Origin: a virus | Length of the DNA stretch: 58,929 nucleotides | IMG/VR virus record: IMGVR_UViG_3300033183_000056 | Span: 1 to 58,929 of that record | Reading direction: 5' to 3' (one strand) | In this document: one piece after another, positions 46,051 through 54,957 of the stretch | How positions within the stretch are numbered: position 1 is the first letter of the stretch | How the letters are laid out: every line of letters starts with the position of its first letter | The notes under the pieces: generated by a model | Seen by the model: the letters and a program-made list of their open reading frames with translations, nothing else | The model's database searches: none | Told to the model about the DNA's origin: nothing | Translations under genes and position numbers: made by a program

Positions 46051-46736
46051 TACCCATATATCCCCATGAATAAATCTTTTAATGGTGTATTGTCATTAAT
46101 CATACCACCGCCTGCAAAGTGATGTGTCTTATCTGAAGAAGGCGAAGGTGTTGAAGGAGAAGAAGGACTACCTTGAGAAATAGATTCTTCCATAGCCTGC
46201 TGTGCTGCTTCCTTCATAGCCTTGTTTGCTTCAGACTGAGCAATCTGTGCTTCTACATTAGCAGCATGGTCAAACTGTGAACTAGCATAACCACCACCCA
46301 TTCCTGGTCCTTGTGAATAAGGACTTGGCACACGGTCAGAAGTGCCATAAATAGCATCAATTGCTTCAGGTGTTAAACCTTGACCATAACCTGTAGTTTG
46401 TTTTTGTTCTTGTGAGAAATCACTAGGAGAAGCACCACCATATAAGGCTTGGTTTGTCACTGGTGACTGCATACCTAAAACCCTACCAGCCAATGTTTGA
46501 GATAGAGCGTGCATAATACCAGGACCTGAAAGCATAGGCCGTCCCAACTGCTGACTACCTGCTGCCATATTAGAAAAAAAACCAAGACCTGTCAAACCAA
46601 GACCAATTGGATTATTAGCAAGACCTACAATAGTACCAATGTTCTGCAACTGTGTACCTACAGGCACGTCTTCTGCAGGCTTTGCAGGTTGTGCTTCGCT
46701 TGCTTGTTCTATCCGTTCTTTAAATACATCAACCAT
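46050..46736 (-). CDS. Late protein with AGGGMI tail, 228 residues
   Basis: The protein is glycine/serine-rich with a hydrophobic middle (PIGLGLTGLGFFSNMAAGSQ). A low-complexity serine/proline linker lies before HHFAGGGMINDNTPLKDLFM. The end resembles the glycine motif tails of other late proteins here. It overlaps its neighbours by one base on each side, so it belongs to the virion gene run. The function is unknown; an internal virion part is likely. Confidence 0.6.
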   Translation of the reverse strand: MVDVFKERIEQASEAQPAKPAEDVPVGTQLQNIGTIVGLANNPIGLGLTGLGFFSNMAAGSQQLGRPMLSGPGIMHALSQTLAGRVLGMQSPVTNQALYGGASPSDFSQEQKQTTGYGQGLTPEAIDAIYGTSDRVPSPYSQGPGMGGGYASSQFDHAANVEAQIAQSEANKAMKEAAQQAMEESISQGSPSSPSTPSPSSDKTHHFAGGGMINDNTPLKDLFMGIYG

Positions 46737-49700
46737 TAGTCTTCCTCAATCTTTGTTCCATTAATATGTTTAAAAAATGCTAAAATACTATCATATGGTA
46801 TAGGCGCACCAGAATAGTATTCTGCTCTACCATAATCAGGAACACCAGGTCTAAAAATATTTTGTCTAGTATCGTTCAATAGGTCTGCCGTTTGCTTAGA
46901 TACAGGGTCACCTGTCCTAAACTTTAAAGCCTTAACCATTTCTCTTCCATAATCCTCACCAAATAATGCTCCAAAAGAATCATTGATTGATTTTAATTCT
47001 TGAAACCCATTTAGTCTTTGTCTTTGCGACTTGACATAAGCATCATATATTTCTCGTTTAGTAGCATTAATAGGTTTTAAACCATCAGTAAATATTCTAC
47101 TGGAATTATTAATCTTATTAATGCTAGGTTGTAAAGCATACTTTGCTCTCGCTGTCAAATCTAAACGCTGATTACGAAGGCCAAAAAAAGCAGGTATTCC
47201 TACATCACCACCAAATGTTTGGTCATAACCTGAGATGGTAAAATCACCAGGTCCAATACCTTCTGGTAAGTTTTCACTGTTACTAAAATCACCCATTAAA
47301 GGTGATACAATTTTCCAAGTATCTCCTTTAGTTTGTTCATAAGCATAGCGTTTATTAAAAAAGTTAACAACGCCAGGAGTTAGAGGACCAATGGCAATAC
47401 TAAGACCATTTTGAATTTTACCCATAATTCCTGGTTCATTAAAATATGTTTTACCATCAATCAAATCTAGTGCTGCTTTTGTTATCATTGAAGGTGACAC
47501 AAAAGGACCGACAGCGTTTTCAAATGTTGCAAGTGCGGCTTTTTGTGCATCTTCATCTGTCAATGAACCAGACTGTGATGCACGTATAATACCTTTGGCT
47601 GCAGACTTCATAAATGCAAAGGGGTCAAGTGGACCCATATTTAGATAATTAACACCAACATGACCAACTTTATCTTTGTTAATGCCACTCAGATAAATTC
47701 TATCTTGAAATGCTTCATATGAAGGTACAACATTATTGATTCCTTCTTCTTGCTCATCTGAGATATTATTAATATATCTTGAATCTGCAGACCATATAGC
47801 AGGACCAAGACCAACTACAGTTGTTCCAGCGGCTCTTTTAGCGGCGGCTTTCTGCAATTCCTTATTACCACTCATTGCATCAGCATATGTGTACTTCATA
47901 AGGTTTTTTGTAATACGAGCCATTTCTGCAGGGAAAGCAATAAAGTCTGAACCAAACCACTGACCACGTAATTTTTTTAATGCACGAGGAACAGCATCAT
48001 AGTTAGGCATTAAGTCTCTTGTACGTTGAGCAGCAAGTTCAGCAATTTCTTTTGAGTTCTTATTAGGATATGCTTTTGACAACATCTTTTTTGTTTCTTC
48101 AAAGTGAATGATTTTAAACATATCGTCCTCTGCTTGATACAAGTTTTGAAGAAAATTGTTTGTTTTCTTTATTCCTCTTGTTGCAATAGTTTTATCCATC
48201 CAATCTTCACCGCCAGATTTCTTAATAGCATTAAGATTTCGACGCATGATGTTTACATTAACACCACTGTTTGTCACACCAAGACGTGCATATTCAGCCG
48301 CAATGTCAGCAAGTTCACGATTGGTTTTGTTTGCAAGAAATGCTGCAGTCTGTTCTAGTGCTTTGGCAGATGACTTAACACCAGGAGTAATACCATTGGC
48401 AGTAAGAATAAAGATGTTACCTATAAGGTTACGACCATGTGTAGCAGGTGATAAAACAGTCTTAGCATTTTGTGACCAACCTTTTGCTTTCATCCAATAC
48501 TTCAATGCAGAACCTTGGTCAGGCATAATTTCATCAAAACCATCTTTAATGGCTTTAGCATAGATAGGGTCTACATAAATACCATCAAGAGGATTTTTAA
48601 CTTTACCTTGTTGTGCTGCACCCTTACCAACAACTCTACCAAATCTTGTAATACCTACATCACGAAGATTTATATCTTTAATACCTTCTGACATTCCTCT
48701 TTTAGCAACACCGTTTTCTACCATTTCTTCAGCAAGTTCTGTAAGAAACTCGTTTTCTGCTTTGATAAGAGAAAGTTTAGAAAAAGTATTTGAATAATTT
48801 TTTAATGGGTCATTAACTTCACCCCACATAAGTTTAATAGGGTCAGCAAATTCACCACGCTTTGCAAGAACTTTACTTGTTCCAGGAAATTTGTCAATTC
48901 CTCTAGCACCTATAAACTCCATAAAGCCTGCATCATCAGCAGTTTTAGGAATAATCTCACGAATGGTTTCTACAATCTCATCTGCTGGAGTTCCCATAGA
49001 TTGAAGATGCCTTGCAACACCTTCAATAACATCATCTGTAGGCATATTACCTACGTTTTCAAGTTGACCTGTTGTAGGATTATATGTCTTACCGTTTCTC
49101 CATTCGTCAAATCTTTTATTAAGAGCCTTTCTAAAGTTGGCATCGTCAAATACTTCATATGAACGGTTAAGATATGTACCTAGATTGTTGTCAAAGGTTA
49201 CTTTTAAACTATTACTTACAACATTATCTATTGCATACTTAGATAAGTCATCTAAGTTAGTACGCATTTCGTCAATAATATTTTTAGTACGCCCTCCAGC
49301 CTGTGCAATCTGGTCATAGTCTACCTTATTGCGGCGCAAGTCATTTAAAATATTATTAGCCAGAGGTATAGATTCTTCTCTTACCTTTTGTAATATTTTT
49401 GTTTTCTTTTGATGTCGTATAGTTCCAGGAACTTCTTGTGATAGTTCTCGTATAAGACGTTGTTCTTTATTTTGGAAAAATTCAAGACGGCGTTCAGCCC
49501 TTGCAAGAGCATCATCTGAATATTGTAATGCACCATTAATAAGTTTGTATGAAGATTCCCAATCACCAAGTTCATCTGTGGCTACATCTTTTAATTCTTG
49601 TACAAGAGCATTTGTTTTTATTTCTGCAGCCTTCTGCTCACCTTTTCTAAGAAAGATTTTATTGGCAGTATCCTTGTCAGTACCAAGAGTAGAAGAAAAC

Positions 49701-50593
49701 TCAGCACCGATTCTACCACGTGCAGTTATTTTTTTTCTAGGAACTACTGTGTCAGTTACATTTAAAGCCTTTGCTAAATATCTTGGAAGACCTAACATCA
49801 TTGATGCAGGTAATTCAATAGCAGTATTCTTAACAAACGCATCAAGATAATCTAGCAGATTAGGGTCATCGTATTCACCAGTTTCTGCTGCACGTCTTAC
49901 CAGTTTTTCACCTTCGTCATCTTCCATAAGCATATCAAAAAGATTATCACGAGGGTCTTCAACAATGGTTGTTGCCGCAGAGCCTGCAAGACCCATGCCT
50001 GCATATTTAGCATACCTACGACCTTTACGACCTAACTTTCTTTTAGCATTGGTTATGGTTGCTCTAACACCAGGAACTGCTTTACCAAGAGTTGTTGCAC
50101 CCTTTGCTACTTTAACAACACCTGTATATGGAATAAGATAAGAACCAATAGTGCCTGTAATATTTTCTGCACCTGCAATAAAACCTTCACCATGATATGG
50201 GTCAAATGTTTCACTTGCAAATTCTTTTACAGAATCTGGAACATATTCACCAACAGCATCAAGCATATTAGTAAATGGTTTTTCAATAAAATCTGGAGTA
50301 ATAGCACTTGCAAAACCTGCAACACCTTCATAGGTTTCACCTAATGCACGACCTACTGTACGCTCTGCTACATCAGGAACACCCCATACAACACCACGAC
50401 CACGAAAGTCTAGTTCACCTTTTTCTCCTGCTTCTATAAACTGTTTATTAGCAGCAATAAAATCATCAGGGTCAACACCAAGAAACTGTATAGTATCACG
50501 ATAGTTTTCCTTAGATAACAAACCTTCTCTTGCAAGACTGTTTAGTTTTTGCTTAGTTTCCTGAAATGTTTGAGAACGATAACTAATAGCCAT
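46736..50593 (-). CDS. Giant internal virion / ejection-type protein
   Basis: The 1285-residue protein is mostly helical and basic, with hydrophobic patches (GSYLIPYTGVVKVAKGATTL; TVLSPATHGRNLIGNIFILT). No catalytic motif of a transglycosylase or polymerase is evident. The place between lysis genes and another large virion protein, and the size, fit the internal proteins that short-tailed phages inject to build a DNA channel. It is too large and too little repetitive for a typical tape measure. It could include LPD-type domains. Confidence 0.65.
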   Translation of the reverse strand: MAISYRSQTFQETKQKLNSLAREGLLSKENYRDTIQFLGVDPDDFIAANKQFIEAGEKGELDFRGRGVVWGVPDVAERTVGRALGETYEGVAGFASAITPDFIEKPFTNMLDAVGEYVPDSVKEFASETFDPYHGEGFIAGAENITGTIGSYLIPYTGVVKVAKGATTLGKAVPGVRATITNAKRKLGRKGRRYAKYAGMGLAGSAATTIVEDPRDNLFDMLMEDDEGEKLVRRAAETGEYDDPNLLDYLDAFVKNTAIELPASMMLGLPRYLAKALNVTDTVVPRKKITARGRIGAEFSSTLGTDKDTANKIFLRKGEQKAAEIKTNALVQELKDVATDELGDWESSYKLINGALQYSDDALARAERRLEFFQNKEQRLIRELSQEVPGTIRHQKKTKILQKVREESIPLANNILNDLRRNKVDYDQIAQAGGRTKNIIDEMRTNLDDLSKYAIDNVVSNSLKVTFDNNLGTYLNRSYEVFDDANFRKALNKRFDEWRNGKTYNPTTGQLENVGNMPTDDVIEGVARHLQSMGTPADEIVETIREIIPKTADDAGFMEFIGARGIDKFPGTSKVLAKRGEFADPIKLMWGEVNDPLKNYSNTFSKLSLIKAENEFLTELAEEMVENGVAKRGMSEGIKDINLRDVGITRFGRVVGKGAAQQGKVKNPLDGIYVDPIYAKAIKDGFDEIMPDQGSALKYWMKAKGWSQNAKTVLSPATHGRNLIGNIFILTANGITPGVKSSAKALEQTAAFLANKTNRELADIAAEYARLGVTNSGVNVNIMRRNLNAIKKSGGEDWMDKTIATRGIKKTNNFLQNLYQAEDDMFKIIHFEETKKMLSKAYPNKNSKEIAELAAQRTRDLMPNYDAVPRALKKLRGQWFGSDFIAFPAEMARITKNLMKYTYADAMSGNKELQKAAAKRAAGTTVVGLGPAIWSADSRYINNISDEQEEGINNVVPSYEAFQDRIYLSGINKDKVGHVGVNYLNMGPLDPFAFMKSAAKGIIRASQSGSLTDEDAQKAALATFENAVGPFVSPSMITKAALDLIDGKTYFNEPGIMGKIQNGLSIAIGPLTPGVVNFFNKRYAYEQTKGDTWKIVSPLMGDFSNSENLPEGIGPGDFTISGYDQTFGGDVGIPAFFGLRNQRLDLTARAKYALQPSINKINNSSRIFTDGLKPINATKREIYDAYVKSQRQRLNGFQELKSINDSFGALFGEDYGREMVKALKFRTGDPVSKQTADLLNDTRQNIFRPGVPDYGRAEYYSGAPIPYDSILAFFKHINGTKIEED

Positions 50594-50608
50594 TACTGGT
50601 AAGTATCC

Positions 50609-52831
50609 TTATTCTTCATAAAACGCATCAGATTCGCCAATGGCTTTATTGCCAGATTGAGGTTTTGTTTGATTTAATATAGCACCTTCGGTTCCACCTT
50701 GAATACCAGTTTTCTTTAACTCAGAAGCAAATATTTCTCTAAATCTTGCATCAGCCAAAGCAGGGTCATTTCGTAAAGTATAACTGCTATTCATGTCATT
50801 GCTCCATAATTTTAAAGCAGTTGTTTTTGCACTTTCCAGTTTGTTAAGTTTTGTTGGGTCAGTCATACTAAGAATATCTGTACCTAATACAGAAGCCATA
50901 ATATTATTCATAGTAGTTTCTGATGGTGTTGAAATACCAGAACCCCATTCACCAAGTTTAATCTTAGATTCAATATCATCTTGAATTGCTTTTTGAACTG
51001 ACAAAATATCTGCAAGTTGTTGACGTTCTGCAGTAGTACGTGCCTCACCAACATCTGCTTCACCTTTAAGCAGCGCAAGTTTTTCTGCTTGTGTTTTTTC
51101 ACCAAGCTCACCCTCTTGTGCAACAAGTTCACCAACCCTTGCAAGCGGCTTTTCACCAGCCTGTGCAATCTGTGCAAGCAAACCTTTAGTTGTGTCAGCA
51201 CCAAGAAGACTGCGACCAAACTCTGCAAGTTGTAAATACTTTTGCTTTTTAAGTTCTTCCTTGCGTTCAGATTCTTTCTTACCAAGACCTTCTCTAAGAG
51301 TTTTAAGTTCTGCCTGATATGCTTTCATCTCAGGAGAAAGAGTTTCTCTACCTTGGATTTTCTTTAAGGCTTGTTCAAGTAATGTCAATTCTTCTTTTTG
51401 TTCATCTTTAGAAGGAGATGGAATAATCTCTGGTTTAGGCGGTGGAGCCATAACCGTACCTGAAGGTGGTTGAGGACCTTTAGTAGTAGTAGATGCTCCT
51501 GTAGGTGCTTGAGATGTCATAGTCTCAACAGCCTTAGTAACAACTTCAGGTGTTATTTCTTCTGTTGTAGTTGTAACTTTTGGTTGAGCCTGCATTGTAG
51601 ATGGAATAATAATATCTGTTTCTTCTGGCGGACCAAACAACATTGTACCAATATCACGGTCTTCACCAATAGTCAAAGGCTTTTCTGTTGTTGCAACAAT
51701 ACCAGATTCTGCTACACCTTCTTCATCTACATTCATAAGATTAGCACGAACAAGTCCTGAAGCAGGAGACTTTGCAAGTGTGTTATCGTCCTTTACACGA
51801 TACCATTCACCATCTTTAAATTCGTACTGTGTTTCTTTACCAAATTTAGAAATAACTCTACGCTCACCTTGTTGGAAAGGTAATACAGGACCTGCTTCTT
51901 GTAATCGAACAGTACCACCTTCTTTAAATCCACCGAAGGCTCCTGCAAGACCTGCAATACCAGTACCAATACCAAGAATATTTTGTGCTAGGCTTGCTGG
52001 TGGAGCAATATAGGATGATGTACTATAAGTAGAAGGCGTGTAAGGAAAGCCACGAATAATAGACTGATATTCTTGTAGTGTTTGAGTTGGATACATCTGC
52101 TCTTCTTGGAACTGTGAGTAGCCAAGGTCAAGCGCACGTTGTGCCATCTGTTGACGTTCAGAACCAAGGGCTTGCAATGCACCAATTTCTTTGAGAGCCT
52201 GTGCAGGAAGAGCAGCACCCATCTGTGACAACGTACCTGCTGCACCACGTTCACGTGCTTTTTGTGCTTCAAAAGCGGTTTGCGCACGGTCATAGGCAGA
52301 CTGAAGACCACGTGTTTGAATGTCACCTAACTGTTGCTGTAGATTGCGGCCTGCTTCTGCTTCAAGAATAGCCTGACGAGAACCACCAAAGCCACCTGCA
52401 CGTGCAGCCTGCGCACCAATCTGTTGCATCTGTGGTGCAAAACTACGCATAGCCTCACGCTTTTCAACGTCAATAACGGCTTGCTGATATGGTGACATAT
52501 ATTGTGCGGCTTGTGGCGCACCAAACTGTTCTGCTTGGCCTAGTGTAAGACCAAGAGCAGGCGTGTAATAAGTTTGTGCCGAAGACAGATAAGGACTTGC
52601 AGCAACGCCTCTACCAGCAAATTCACGAATGGCTTGCTGTGATGCTAACTGTTCAGGTTCAAATTCAGCAATACGTGGGCCTGTATAAGCCTGATAGCCT
52701 TCTTCTTCCTTACGCTCCATCTGTCCTTTGGCACGTTCCAGAATATCTGTAACATACGGACGAAGTTCGGTAGGGAACTCCGAAGTCGTTGTTTGTGTAG
52801 TTGCTGCAGGTTGTCCGCCACCTTTACTCAT
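50609..52831 (-). CDS. Large glutamine/alanine-rich virion protein
   Basis: The 740-residue protein starts with a region rich in alanine, glutamine and arginine (SFAPQMQQIGAQAARAGGFG, GSRQAILEAEAGRNLQQQLG). A hydrophobic stretch follows (LAQNILGIGTGIAGLAGAFG), then GFKEGGTVRLQEAGP and a proline/threonine linker, and helices at the end. The first part is a pattern common in marine podovirus virion proteins. It is probably ejected or lies inside the head. Confidence 0.65.
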   Translation of the reverse strand: MSKGGGQPAATTQTTTSEFPTELRPYVTDILERAKGQMERKEEEGYQAYTGPRIAEFEPEQLASQQAIREFAGRGVAASPYLSSAQTYYTPALGLTLGQAEQFGAPQAAQYMSPYQQAVIDVEKREAMRSFAPQMQQIGAQAARAGGFGGSRQAILEAEAGRNLQQQLGDIQTRGLQSAYDRAQTAFEAQKARERGAAGTLSQMGAALPAQALKEIGALQALGSERQQMAQRALDLGYSQFQEEQMYPTQTLQEYQSIIRGFPYTPSTYSTSSYIAPPASLAQNILGIGTGIAGLAGAFGGFKEGGTVRLQEAGPVLPFQQGERRVISKFGKETQYEFKDGEWYRVKDDNTLAKSPASGLVRANLMNVDEEGVAESGIVATTEKPLTIGEDRDIGTMLFGPPEETDIIIPSTMQAQPKVTTTTEEITPEVVTKAVETMTSQAPTGASTTTKGPQPPSGTVMAPPPKPEIIPSPSKDEQKEELTLLEQALKKIQGRETLSPEMKAYQAELKTLREGLGKKESERKEELKKQKYLQLAEFGRSLLGADTTKGLLAQIAQAGEKPLARVGELVAQEGELGEKTQAEKLALLKGEADVGEARTTAERQQLADILSVQKAIQDDIESKIKLGEWGSGISTPSETTMNNIMASVLGTDILSMTDPTKLNKLESAKTTALKLWSNDMNSSYTLRNDPALADARFREIFASELKKTGIQGGTEGAILNQTKPQSGNKAIGESDAFYEE

Positions 52832-53240
52832 CTTTTACTTCCTTTGTTACTATATAGTGAGTTTGTTTATACCCACGTGTTTCTAACTTTTTTATCCAGC
52901 CTTTGCGTCCTACTATTTCTATTCTGTCACATTCCTGCGACCTTGCAAATCTTTCAAATATTTCAGTATCAACCCAACTATCTATATCCTTACCACCCAT
53001 CAGCACAATACGCAGTGCTTTTCTTTTCTGATATGGTAGTATTTCTGTAACAGCAGCGTAGACTATTTCCTTTGGGTTATAACCTACAAACAGTTGCATC
53101 GTACTATTAAGAAGACGTGACAACACAAAGTTACTGTCAAAGTCTCCATCATTAAAATCAATGGCTCGTTGTAGCATAGGCTTTACAACAGGCCAAACAA
53201 GGTCAACATCATTGACCCCAACTAGAGTTTCATCAAGCAT
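52824..53240 (-). CDS. GNAT-like / T7 gp13-type internal virion protein
   Basis: The 138-residue protein reads LVWPVVKPMLQRAIDFNDGD, NSTMQLFVGYNPKEIVYAAV, TEILPYQKRKALRIVLMGGK and ECDRIEIVGRKGWIKKLETR. The arrangement matches the acetyltransferase fold with IVGRKGWIKKLETRGYK as the last conserved part, as seen in small internal virion proteins of podoviruses. The acetyl-CoA loop is not obvious, so it may be a structural relative. Confidence 0.65.
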   Translation of the reverse strand: MLDETLVGVNDVDLVWPVVKPMLQRAIDFNDGDFDSNFVLSRLLNSTMQLFVGYNPKEIVYAAVTEILPYQKRKALRIVLMGGKDIDSWVDTEIFERFARSQECDRIEIVGRKGWIKKLETRGYKQTHYIVTKEVKDE

Positions 53241-54474
53241 ATGATTTGGCTATTTTCTTTCCGTTAATCTGGTTAGGTTGTTTCTTTTTGCCAAACGCTT
53301 TCTTGCGAACCTCTTCCCTAAATTCGTCAAGTATTCTTGCTCCTGCATCTGAAGAGCCATTACCAAGTGCAGATACCGTATAAGCATCTATAACATATTC
53401 ATCAGGACTTAGCAGTGCCGTATCAATGTTACCACCGCCCTTAACACGGAAGGCTACATTATCTGACATACCATCACCACGTCCACTATCTTCTACCATA
53501 CCTGCAAAGCGACCACCACCGTTAGTGCTTGCAGCATTTTCAATCATCTTACCACCCTCATTACGTGGTACTGTTTTAAATGTTGCAGGTGTATATCTGT
53601 ATTTAAAGAACTGCAATGGGTCTACACCCTGCGCACCTTGTGAAATAAATGCTTGCTTAATCCGTTCTTGTGTCAATGGTTCATCTTTGTAAAGATATTC
53701 CATGCTTTCTTCACGAGGACGGTCAACTACAAGTCGTTCATCCTTTTTTATTTCTGGCATCTTAGGCTTATCATACACACCTGCAAGAGTTGCCGCAAGA
53801 GGTGTAGCGGCTTCTGCCCCTGCTACTTTATAAAGTGTTTCTCCAGTAAGAGGTGCTATAGTTTCACCAGCCGCTTTACCCATCAATGCTTTTTGTACAG
53901 GAGTAACAGTGGCTTTAGGACCACCGATTGCTTCTATTCCTTTAGCAAATAAAGATGGTGTTGGTTTTGTCATTTGGTCTATATAAATTTGTTCAGTAAA
54001 CTTTTGAGACGCAAGTCCAGGGTCTACTCCAACTCTTGCTGCCGCAACAGCATCTGGAGCCGCTGCTTTAGCCGCTTCAATAGCCTTATCAGTTGGTGGA
54101 GTTGCACCACCAATCATGCCTGCAATCTTAGCACCACCAAATGCCATCAGACCATCCATAGCGGCACGACCAATGTCACCTCTGTTTGCAGCCAAAGACG
54201 CACCACCAGCGGCAAGAGCCATTTGTAATGGTGTTAATGTACCACCAGATGCAATGTTCAAACCTGTAGCAACCAATGTCGGTAGAATATCTTTAAGTTT
54301 AAACGCTTCAGGCAAACCTGTTGATGGGTTGACAGTCAACTGGCCCATAGACTGTAGTGCAGCAACCTCTGGCCTTGTCATGTGTACAAGTTCTGTATCT
54401 CCCATACGACCTTTCATAGCCAGTAAATTGGCTAATCCAGATTTAGGTGCTTGCTTGTTGATTAAATATGCCAT
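53233..54474 (-). CDS. Virion protein with hydrophobic glycine-rich middle
   Basis: The 413-residue protein has a hydrophobic glycine/alanine-rich part (LTPLQMALAAGGASLAANRG, AMDGLMAFGGAKIAGMIGGA) like the membrane-active parts of ejection proteins. The end has FRVKGGGNIDTALLSPDEYV and IDAYTVSALGNGSSDAG, a pattern frequent in marine phage virion proteins. It overlaps the GNAT-like gene by eight bases. An entry or internal role is likely. Confidence 0.65.
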   Translation of the reverse strand: MAYLINKQAPKSGLANLLAMKGRMGDTELVHMTRPEVAALQSMGQLTVNPSTGLPEAFKLKDILPTLVATGLNIASGGTLTPLQMALAAGGASLAANRGDIGRAAMDGLMAFGGAKIAGMIGGATPPTDKAIEAAKAAAPDAVAAARVGVDPGLASQKFTEQIYIDQMTKPTPSLFAKGIEAIGGPKATVTPVQKALMGKAAGETIAPLTGETLYKVAGAEAATPLAATLAGVYDKPKMPEIKKDERLVVDRPREESMEYLYKDEPLTQERIKQAFISQGAQGVDPLQFFKYRYTPATFKTVPRNEGGKMIENAASTNGGGRFAGMVEDSGRGDGMSDNVAFRVKGGGNIDTALLSPDEYVIDAYTVSALGNGSSDAGARILDEFREEVRKKAFGKKKQPNQINGKKIAKSYA

Positions 54475-54475
54475 A

Positions 54476-54688
54476 TTACATTACCTTATTTGGCGTCATA
54501 TAGTTTGATTGCGCCTTTGTATTATCCGCTTGAAAATTACTAATATTATTATACACCGAATTTTGCTGTAATGCCAGCCCCGAATTGGCTTTTTTACCAA
54601 AGTAATCTTTTGGTTGAGCAATACCGCTATTAACATTTGTAATAAATGTACCGTTATTCAGCAAATCAAAATACTTTTTGTTATCCAT
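54476..54688 (-). CDS. Hypothetical protein, 70 residues
   Basis: I start at the ATG at 54686-54688 that overlaps the stop of the gene upstream. The protein reads MDNKKYFDLLNNGTFITNVN and DYFGKKANSGLALQQNSVYN. It is asparagine-rich and flexible. It lies in the virion run; no function is visible. Confidence 0.55.
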   Translation of the reverse strand: MDNKKYFDLLNNGTFITNVNSGIAQPKDYFGKKANSGLALQQNSVYNNISNFQADNTKAQSNYMTPNKVM

Positions 54689-54957
54689 TAGTTTAAATCC
54701 ACCCATCCTGTGCTGCTTACATAGCCTTTAAATTTCTCTTCACCCTTAGAATAGGCTATATCACCAGGGTTTGGTCTACCAATTTCTGTAACAGTAACAA
54801 CTGCATAGACTTTTGTTGAAGGTCTTGCATCTACTACATTATCTCTTAGGTCTAGTTCCTGTGCTAACTGATTAGCCCAAGACATAATTGTGTCATATAC
54901 TTGTTGTGGGCTTGCATCTCTTGGTAAGTAGATAGGCAGGTTAGGATAGTTAGCCAT
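54688..54957 (-). CDS. Conserved small tail-region protein, 89 residues
   Basis: The protein has an N-terminal half with NYPNLPIYLPRDASPQQVYD and WANQLAQELDLRDNVV. The second half is beta-rich with YAVVTVTEIGRPNPGDIAYS and GEEKFKGYVSSTGWVDLN. The end looks like a small fibre-associated fold. It is coupled to the gp10-like gene by one base of overlap. Confidence 0.6.
   Translation of the reverse strand: MANYPNLPIYLPRDASPQQVYDTIMSWANQLAQELDLRDNVVDARPSTKVYAVVTVTEIGRPNPGDIAYSKGEEKFKGYVSSTGWVDLN

Noticed and set aside
46736-50593. Tape-measure protein of a long-tailed phage
   Set aside because: No tail tube, sheath or tail-assembly chaperone genes accompany it and it lacks the regular helical repeats. 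Ejection-type internal protein fits the rest of the virion genes better.
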